A stretch of DNA of 64,000 nt from Moringa oleifera (Eukaryota; Streptophyta; Magnoliopsida; Brassicales; Moringaceae). A program made the translations under genes and the position numbers. Below the pieces are notes generated by a model that made no database searches, had not been told where the DNA came from, and worked only from the letters and a program-made list of their open reading frames with translations. Positions 56,307 through 64,000 of the stretch are shown piece after piece (positions within the stretch are counted from its first letter, which is position 1; every line of letters begins with the position of its first letter). The DNA lies in contig JAJFZO010000609.1 in the NCBI GenBank assembly GCA_021397835.1, forward strand, positions 2,687,501 to 2,751,500, in the 5' to 3' direction.

Positions 56307-57937
56307 TTTAACCTAATTCTATTATTTTATTTCATTTCTAATTTTTTTAGTTACCTTATATATATTTTTATTACTTTATATATATAATTCTATTCATAAA
56401 TCTATTTATTTATAACTAGATTTAGAATTCGAAATATAATAGAATCATAATTTAATAATTAGATTTAGAATCTTTTTACACATTATAGAATTCTAAGTCT
56501 AAATATCTAAATAATAAATAATTGGACTTTTTTAGACTAAATTAATGGAATTCTCTTAGAATTCCAAATTCATATTAATGGAATGATTAGTTATTATACT
56601 ATAAATTATAAACATAAATATAAATAATTAATATTAATTAAAAAAATGAAATAAATATGGAATAGAAAGTTGCAACCTAGATAAATGCAGTCCCAATTAT
56701 AATGAGACATTCTCCGTTTTGTTTTCATGGAAGCTAGAACAAAAAGAATCGACCATTCGAGTAGTTCACCAAATTGCAAACAAAAATGAGAATAAGAGGA
56801 ACATATATATACATGTTATGTAGTATATATCCATCTATGTTGAATTGCAAATATAGAAATGATAGAATCATTTTTTTATTAGACCAAATAAATATGAGTC
56901 TCCAAAATACCAATACCAATAAAGATTAAAGAAGATAGGCAAGAAATTAAATAGGAGTAAATGCTTTTAATTCAATCTAAGAATCGGTATCTATATCTAA
57001 TGAATTCAACAGTTTCGGCATAACAAAAGAAAAGTGGGAAGGGCATCATAATGAGATCCTAATCTCAAAGCAAAAAAAAAGGGATATGGCGAAATTGGTA
57101 GATGCTACGGACGTAATTGGATTGAGCCTTGGTATGAAAACCTACTAAGTGATAACTTTCAAATTCAGAGAAACTCGGGAATGAAAAATGGGCAATCCTG
57201 AGCCAAATCTTGTTTTACAAGAACAAACAAGGGTTTAGAAAGCGAGAAAACAAGGGATAGGTGCAGAGACTCAATTGAAGCCGTTTTAACAAATGGAGTT
57301 CACTACCTTGTGTTGATAAAGGAATCCTTCTATCGAAACTCCAAAAAGGATAAACTTACATATACATACGTATACATAATGCAAAACTATCTCAAAAATG
57401 GCGATCTGAATCTAGATTTCTTTTTTTATGAAAAAAAAAAAGAATTGTTGTGAATCAATTCGAAGTTGAAGAAAAAATTGAATATTCATTGATCAAATCA
57501 TTCACTCCATAGTCTAATAAATCTTTTCAAGAACTGATTAATCGGACGAGAATAAAGATAGAGTCCCATTCTACATGTCAATACCAACAACAATGCAATT
57601 TATAGTAAGATGAAAATCTGTCAACTTTAAAAATCGTGAAGGTTCAAGTCCCTCTATCCTCAAAAAAGTTTGTTTGACACCCTACCTATTTATTTATCTT
57701 TATCCTATGCTCTCTTTTTTTAGTTATTCAAAATTCATTATCTTTTTCATTCATTCTACTCTTTTAAAAATGTATCCGAGCAGAATTTTTTTTTCTTATT
57801 ATAAGTCTTGTGGTATATATGATAAACGTGTAAATGAACATTCTTGAGCAAGGAATACCGATCTGAATGATTCACAATCCATATCATTATTCATACTTAA
57901 ACTTACCAAGTCTTCTTTTTGAAGATCCAAAAAATTT
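56307..57937. repeat. inverted repeat arm B (extra trnL segment, rearranged)
   Basis: This is a second copy of the trnT-trnL-trnF segment, reverse-complementary to 45255-46895. It is inserted between the rps14-trnfM spacer on the left and truncated ndhD on the right, where it does not belong. The arms differ by many substitutions and small indels, so neither is a recent exact copy. The left boundary is near TTTTAACCTAATTC at 56307, the right near CCAAAAAATTT at 57927-57937. Confidence 0.85.
57081..57662 (+). tRNA. trnL-UAA: trnL-UAA copy B with group I intron
   Basis: The second tRNA-Leu(UAA), plus strand, inside repeat arm B. The 5' exon (57081-57114) lacks the first G and ends ACGGACGT, changing U33 before the anticodon to G. 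The 3' exon is 57613-57662 (AAAATCTGTCAACTTTAAAA to CCTCTATCCTCA). The intron is about 498 bp, the same as in copy A. The D-arm here (GGCGAAATTGGTAGATGC) is better preserved than in copy A. Confidence 0.87.
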
Positions 57938-58746
57938 AGTAATAATTCCGTATTGATTCGAACCAATCCATATACTCCCATTTTTAGTAAGATTCCGACG
58001 AGAAGCATACAAGTAATGTGCCTCCCCATGGGTGTTTGGTAGCCATGTATGTAAGGGTATAATCGGTGAATTGACAAAAAAAGCAATAAGAAATCCAATA
58101 TAAAATATTATTTCGAGTGCGACAGGATACGATTGATTTGTTAATATTTCAAAATTTAATGTTGGTTCATCGAAACCATATAAACCGATACCCAAAACTC
58201 TTATTAATAGAAAAACGAAACTTCTTGCAGTGTACAAAATAAACTTTGTCGCTGAATACAGACGTTTCTTTCCTCCCCACATGGATAAAAGTAGATAAAC
58301 TGAAATTAATTCTAACTCCCACATGATGAAAAAAAGTAAAAAGTCTTGAGAAGAAAATGATCCTATTTGACTGTTGTACATTGCTAACATTAGAAAATGG
58401 AATAATCGAGAATCTCGAGTAACTGGCCAAGCCGTTAAGGTAGCTAAAGTAGTGATAAATCCCGTTAGTAAAATAGGACCTATGGAAAGTCCATCTATTC
58501 CCAATCTCCAGTAAAAATTAAAAAAAAAAATGATCCATTTATAATCTTCCGTCAACTGAATCAACGGATCGTCCAATTGGAAATGATAACAAAATGCATA
58601 GGTCGTTAAAAGAAGTTCTAAGACACATATAGATATTGTATACCACTTAATTACCTTATTTTCTCTATGAGGGAGAAAAAAAAAATTAAAGAACCTACAG
58701 ATATGGGCAAAACTACAATTATTGTTAATCAAGGAAAATAATTCGT
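57938..58746 (-). pseudogene. ndhD: ndhD 5' half, truncated at a junction
   Basis: This is subunit 4 of the plastid NDH complex, an antiporter-like membrane protein. The start at 58746 is ACG, normal for ndhD where RNA editing makes AUG; it continues TNYFPW-stop. From 58732 a shifted frame reads [40 protein letters not shown] and [12 protein letters not shown]. Another shift occurs near 58030. After [12 protein letters not shown] the gene stops at about 57938 and joins repeat arm B. Roughly 810 of 1,500 bp are present. Confidence 0.9.
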
Positions 58747-58879
58747 GGTAAAGACAAGATAAACTTGGAACAAAAACTCGTACTCGAAAAAAATAGAATA
58801 TTTTTTTTGAGTATGGGTTTTTGTCAAAAAAAAATCAAATATATTCAAAATGTATTCAAATGAGGTTTTCTAGAACGTA

Positions 58880-59116
58880 TCAATAAGCTAGACCCACGCT
58901 TTGAGTTGTTTCATGCCATAAATAAACTCGAACGCTCAAGAAATCTGTTGGATAGGTGGATTCACATCTTTTACAACCAACACAATCCTCTGTTCTTGGA
59001 GCAAAAGCTATTTGCTTAGCTTTACGTCCACCCCAAGGTATCATTTCTGTGGGGCAGGCTCGAACACATTGAGTACATCCTATACATGTATCATAAATTT
59101 TTACTGAATGTGACAT
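58880..59116 (-). pseudogene. psaC: psaC, open frame with key cysteine lost
   Basis: This is photosystem I subunit VII, which carries the F-A and F-B 4Fe-4S clusters. From the ATG at 59116 (an in-frame ATG 36 bp upstream is non-standard) it reads [20 protein letters not shown]. Three codons are missing (PTDVLEM reads PTEM). The second motif reads [16 protein letters not shown], so the fourth cysteine of the usual CESACP is tyrosine and F-B would lack a ligand. Length is 78 instead of 81 residues. The frame is open but the product would not be functional. Confidence 0.9.
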
Positions 59117-59354
59117 AGGATCTATAAATTTTTGAATATCATAAATTTTCAATCTAATAAACTTGTAAATGAATCATATATTTAAAAACTAGATAAATCA
59201 ATAATTTATTTTACTAGTAATTTTTTTAATCAACTTATTTCTGGATCAACTCATAAGAGAGGGCCAAGATACTTTGATTTCTGACATTTTCACAAATATG
59301 ATCTATTAAACGTATTATACATGTTAATTCAAATTGATGAATATTATCTTAATG

Positions 59355-59660
59355 TTACTTATTCAACAAAGTTGATTGGTTGATACGAGTGGATTTTATG
59401 TTATGATAAATTGACAAAACAATAGCTAATCTAATAACTGCTTCGACGGCTGTAATTACTATAATAAAAATTGAGAAAATATCCCCTTTTAATTGGCGAT
59501 TATAAAAAAAATTAGAAAATGTTACGAAATTCATTTTAATTGCATTCAGGATAAGTTCAAGACACATAAGAGCCCTAACCATATTTCAACTCGTAATCAA
59601 TCCATAAATATCGATATAAAATAAATAAGCACTCAAAACAAGTACATGTTCGAGCATCAT
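59355..59660 (-). pseudogene. ndhE: ndhE pseudogene (one stop)
   Basis: This is subunit 4L of the plastid NDH complex. Length is exactly 101 codons plus stop from the ATG at 59660. A TGA replaces CGA in the ITSRNMVRAL segment. After it the frame is open: [20 protein letters not shown] to [12 protein letters not shown]. Confidence 0.92.
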
Positions 59661-59907
59661 TGACCAACTCCTTATAAATGTTATAAATTTCTATTTAGTT
59701 CAATATGACCAATACAATAGTTCAACGGATTCGATTGACTAGAATATAACAAGTACAAATCAAAAGAATATATTGATAATAGATCGAATAAAATAATTAA
59801 TTTCTATTTTTGACATAAATAGTATTCAAATAGAATTGAAGGGAAGTGGGTGTGATAACACAGAAAAAAGTTTTGTTTGGATTGCTCTTTCTAATTAGAG
59901 AGATTTA

Positions 59908-60437
59908 TTACTGACGAGCCATGATAATTGCACCTATCAAAGCAACTAAAAGAATTATCGAAATGAGTTCAAATGGAAGAAAAAAATCTGTTGATAAATG
60001 AATTCCAATTTGTTGACTACTACTTATCAAATCTTGCTCTAGAATGTGGTTAATCTTGTAGTCCAAACAACCCTGTACCATGATGTATCTAGAATAATAG
60101 TAATTAACGAAAGAAAAATACTTGTACAAACCAACAAAGTAATCCCATCCTAAACCGTCCACAAATTAAAATCTATGTAATATTTTGAAGCATTCATGAA
60201 CATCACAGCAAATATGATTAAAACATTTATGGCCCCCATGTAAATAAGGAGCTGTGCAGCAGCTACAAAATGGGAATTTGATAGAATATAGAATAAGGAT
60301 ATACAAACAAGAACAAATCCCAACGAAAAGGCAGAAAAAATTGGGTTGGTAAGTAATACCACTCCCAGACCTCCTAATATAAGACCTGATCCTATAAAAA
60401 ATAAAAGCAAATCATGTATTGGTCCAGGCAAATCCAT
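59908..60437 (-). pseudogene. ndhG: ndhG pseudogene (one frameshift)
   Basis: This is subunit 6 of the plastid NDH complex. [20 protein letters not shown] to [20 protein letters not shown] is open, then one base is missing and the frame continues as [20 protein letters not shown] to [10 protein letters not shown]. The 530-bp span is one short of normal. Next in plastids would be ndhI; it is not found here. Confidence 0.92.
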
Positions 60438-61155
60438 TAGATTTAAAAAAAAAAAAAGAGAGAGAGAGAGATAAATAAATCAAAATGCTTTTCATGACCT
60501 TATTGACCTGACCAAGAAATTTATTTATAATACGTTCCTAATTGTATTAAATTATAATATAATGGGTATGAATTAATGTAAGTACAGGTCTAGTTATTGG
60601 ACAATTTCGTTCTTTTCTTCATTCGAAAGGGTATTTTGAACCTATATATTTCAAAAGAATTATGAAGATATTATATTAATAGAATAGATTTTCAATACAA
60701 ATTAAGTCGTAAGTCTCATCAACCAATTTATAGTTAGAATTTGTAGTTATTGACCAGGCAAAGAGAAAGATCTCATTCTTTTAAACCAAAAATGAACCTT
60801 AGTAATTTTCAATTACTCCTTAATCTAAACCCAATGATTCAAAGCAAGGATAAAGGAGTTAACAACTAGATCACAATGAAGAATCAAAATTGATTCTAAA
60901 GGAGACAATCAAAAAAGGGGTTAGAGACTACTCAACAAATGAAATGCCTAAGGGTTTTCTATTAACCTATTTGAGACTTATCCAACTTGAGTTGTGAGAG
61001 TATGAATGCTTTTTTTTTTCTTTTTCCAAAAAGAAAAGAAGAAAAAAGGATTTAGGACTTAAATGCCTAATCGATTTGGTCTTTTATGAATCTATTTGAC
61101 ATTCTAATTTTATACATAGACAAAAACTCATTTCTAATCATAATCATTTTTTTCT
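60438..61155. other. ndhG flank joined to rps16 intron
   Basis: About 720 bp without a gene. It begins with ndhG upstream sequence, including an A-run and a (GA)n microsatellite at about 60459-60471, and ends as rps16 group II intron. The rearrangement point between small and large single-copy DNA lies inside, but I cannot place it exactly. Confidence 0.55.
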
Positions 61156-61449
61156 TGAGCTGTATGAGGAAAAACTCTCTTATACATTTCTAGGGGGTAG
61201 TATTCATCTACATCTATCCCAATGAGCCATTTATCGAATCGTTGCAATTGATGTTCGATCCCGAAGAGAAGGAAGGGATCTTCAGAAAGTGGATTTTTAT
61301 GATCCGATAAATAATCAAACCTATTTAAATGTTCCTGCTATTTTATATTTCCTCAAAAAAGACACTCAACCTACAGGAACTGTTCATGATATTTCAAAGA
61401 AGGCAGGGGTTTTTGTGGAACTTATGTCAATCAAATGAAATTAAATTAA
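61156..61449 (+). pseudogene. rps16: rps16 3' part: intron domain V and exon 2
   Basis: This is part of the plastid ribosomal protein S16 gene. Group II intron domain V is at 61156-61190 (GAGCTGTATGAGG...). Exon 2 starts at 61224 and reads [40 protein letters not shown] and [16 protein letters not shown], where one base is lost and the end is shifted. Exon 1 is not found; the gene is cut within its intron by the upstream rearrangement. Confidence 0.88.
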
Positions 61450-63098
61450 TGAAATACAAAAAAAAAGAGGGTGTGGATAACTCGTATATAGCTTTGTATA
61501 AAAAATTCTTTACTCTTTCCCCCTCTTTTCCTCTATTCATACCTATTTATTTTTCCTAATTTAGTATTCTTACTAGAGAATATCGGGTTCTATAATGAGA
61601 AAAAATTATTTCACGAAAATCGATTTTATTGATGTAATTTTATTGGTATAAAATACATAGAAATAATAAATGAAGAAATTGGTTAAAAAAATATCTTTTT
61701 TTTTTTTTACATTACCCTCACTGGGTGATTTTCTTTCATTGTAAATCTATTAACAACTAAGAAAACAAGGGATTAAGCTTGTGTTTTTTTTATTATATAT
61801 TATATATTTCTTTTATTTCTTTTTTATATTCTTTTCTTCATATTCAATATTCACAATCATATTGACAAGTGTGTATCGAACAAATATAATGCGATCATAG
61901 AGAAATAGATCTATTTATCCCCGATCCATAGATTTGGTTTTTTACTTTACTTCATTCCAATCATAGGTTTTTTTTTTCTTTTTTGTGATACAAGAAATTG
62001 TTTTGGTGTGATATAAGAAGTCTTTTTGTTTATTAATAGTAAAAAAAATGGATAAATAACATAAGAAAAAGAGGTAGTCTATAAATTTTTATTACTTTAT
62101 TTGTGTTTATCTGAGAATTTCTTGTATTTTTATTTACTAAATCACATGAAATTTTACTCAATTATATATATATATGTAATGTATGAAATATGTAGGAACG
62201 AGGAATAAAGATTATACTCAAATTGCAATTTACAACAGAAAGATATAAATGGAAAAGAATTGATAAATGCCACTTAGACTCATGGAGTTTTATATAGAAT
62301 ATCAAAAAATGTAATTCAATTTTTACCATTATTATGATATTACATATTCCAATCCGATTGGATACCAAAAAAATAAATATATTCATGATTTGATCTGTTT
62401 GTAAAGATTAAGACATAATAATCAGAAACAATAACTATAAAATTGATTTTTCTAGCACTTGGCTTTTTCGTGTATTCCATTGTTCAAAAAATGATTCGCA
62501 GAGAAGAGAAATCTTTTAACCTATTCTATTTTTTTCATAGAATTTTTAGAATATCATTGAAGTGCGTAAAAAAGCTTGCATTTCTTTTTTTATTAAAATA
62601 AAATGTGTAGATATATACGTCTCTCTTTCTTCCTTTATTGCATTACAGTTCTATTCGGGACAGCACATGCCGCGCTCTATCAAAAATTCTATTTTCTCTT
62701 CAATCTATTCAATGCAAAATTGAAGCCCGATAATTTCTTGATAATTTCCTATAGGTATCCTATACAGTTAAAATACCCCATTAGATAGCTATAGTTATAT
62801 ACCAACTTATGCTTTTGGGTTTACATATACTCATAATTGCTGTTATAATTGAAATTGAGAAGGATTTTTTAATTTCAATTGAAAATTGAAAAAAAATCAA
62901 TACTGATTAGTTATATATCCATTCGGATTTTCTTATATCATTAGGGAGAGACAATTTGAAATTCAAGTCCAAGAATGGTTCATAAATTTACAGTCAGTTA
63001 ATGATTCCAATTTGTCCTGAATTTTGGCTTTTGTGACCGAAAATCCACATTTTGTTTTTTCAATAGAAGAGAAGATTTTCATCTAGGTGTATCATTTT
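61450..63098. other. spacer joining rps16 3' flank to trnC upstream
   Basis: About 1.65 kb, AT-rich, no gene. The left part should be rps16-trnK spacer and the right part rpoB-trnC spacer, since these genes flank it. The join lies inside but cannot be seen without a reference. AT microsatellite at 62162-62175. Confidence 0.5.
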
Positions 63099-63168
63099 GG
63101 CGGCATGGCCGAGTGTTAAGGTGGAGGACTACAAATCCTTTTTTCCCAGTTCAAATTCGGGTGTCGCT
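63099..63168 (+). tRNA. trnC-GCA: trnC with anticodon changed GCA to ACA
   Basis: Plastid tRNA-Cys sequence, GGCGGCATGGCCGAGTGT to GGGTGTCGCT. The loop that normally reads CTGCAAA reads CTACAAA, so the anticodon GCA is ACA by a G-to-A change. One G of the D-loop is lost. It is followed by petN as in plastids. Confidence 0.87.
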
Positions 63169-63962
<794 letters not shown>

Positions 63963-64000
63963 AGGTACTACTAATTGAGTTAAGGAATCAAACTATATCA

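Noticed and set aside
61329..61559. 76-codon frame after rps16
   Set aside because: Its first part is rps16 exon 2 read in a wrong frame and the rest is spacer.

Overview
The whole window is plastid-type DNA from a flowering plant, and it is broken almost everywhere. Recognisable genes run from ycf15/ycf2 through the rpl23-rpoA ribosomal cluster, petD/petB/psbB, clpP-rpl20-rps18, psbEFLJ, petA-accD, rbcL-atpBE, ndhCKJ, rps4-ycf3-psaA-psaB-rps14 and on to petN. Most carry in-frame stops, frameshifts, lost start codons or deletions. A working plastome could not carry dead rbcL, atpB, psaA, psaB, psbB, rpoA and accD together. The best reading is an old insertion of plastid DNA into another genome. 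The nucleus (a NUPT) is more likely than the mitochondrion, because of the heavy point-mutation load and the excess of C-to-T/G-to-A stops expected of methylated, unselected DNA. This compartment call is inference. Gene content (infA-like remnant, rpl22, rps16, clpP with two introns, ycf15, ndhD beginning with ACG) suits a dicot; I cannot name the species. Plastid-like sequence reaches both ends, so the insertion extends beyond the window.

Layout. From 1 to about 56.3 kb the gene order is the usual angiosperm order read backwards: inverted-repeat end (ycf15, ycf2, trnI-CAU, rpl23, rpl2), then the large single-copy region from rps19 to rps14. Collinearity then breaks. At 56.3-57.9 kb lies an inverted second copy (about 1.63 kb) of the trnT-trnL-trnF area already present at 45.26-46.9 kb. 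It is fused to the 5' half of ndhD, followed by psaC, ndhE and ndhG from the small single-copy region. Next come the 3' part of rps16 (about 61.16-61.45 kb), then trnC-GCA and petN (63.1-63.96 kb), each from a different part of the large single-copy region. The right-hand 8 kb is therefore a mosaic with at least four rearrangement junctions.

What survives. Ten short reading frames are intact or nearly so: rpl36, rpl33, petG, petL, psbE, psbL, psbJ and petN, with psbF one codon short, and petD open across both exons. Short genes are expected to escape mutation by chance, so this is not evidence of function. The largest losses are psbT plus psbN (absent between psbB and psbH), about 620 bp inside psaB including its Fe-S loop, and about 47 bp inside atpE.

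I found no new biological system. The interesting content is the decay record of a very large organelle-DNA insertion: its mutation bias, its rearrangement junctions and the diverged inverted repeat.
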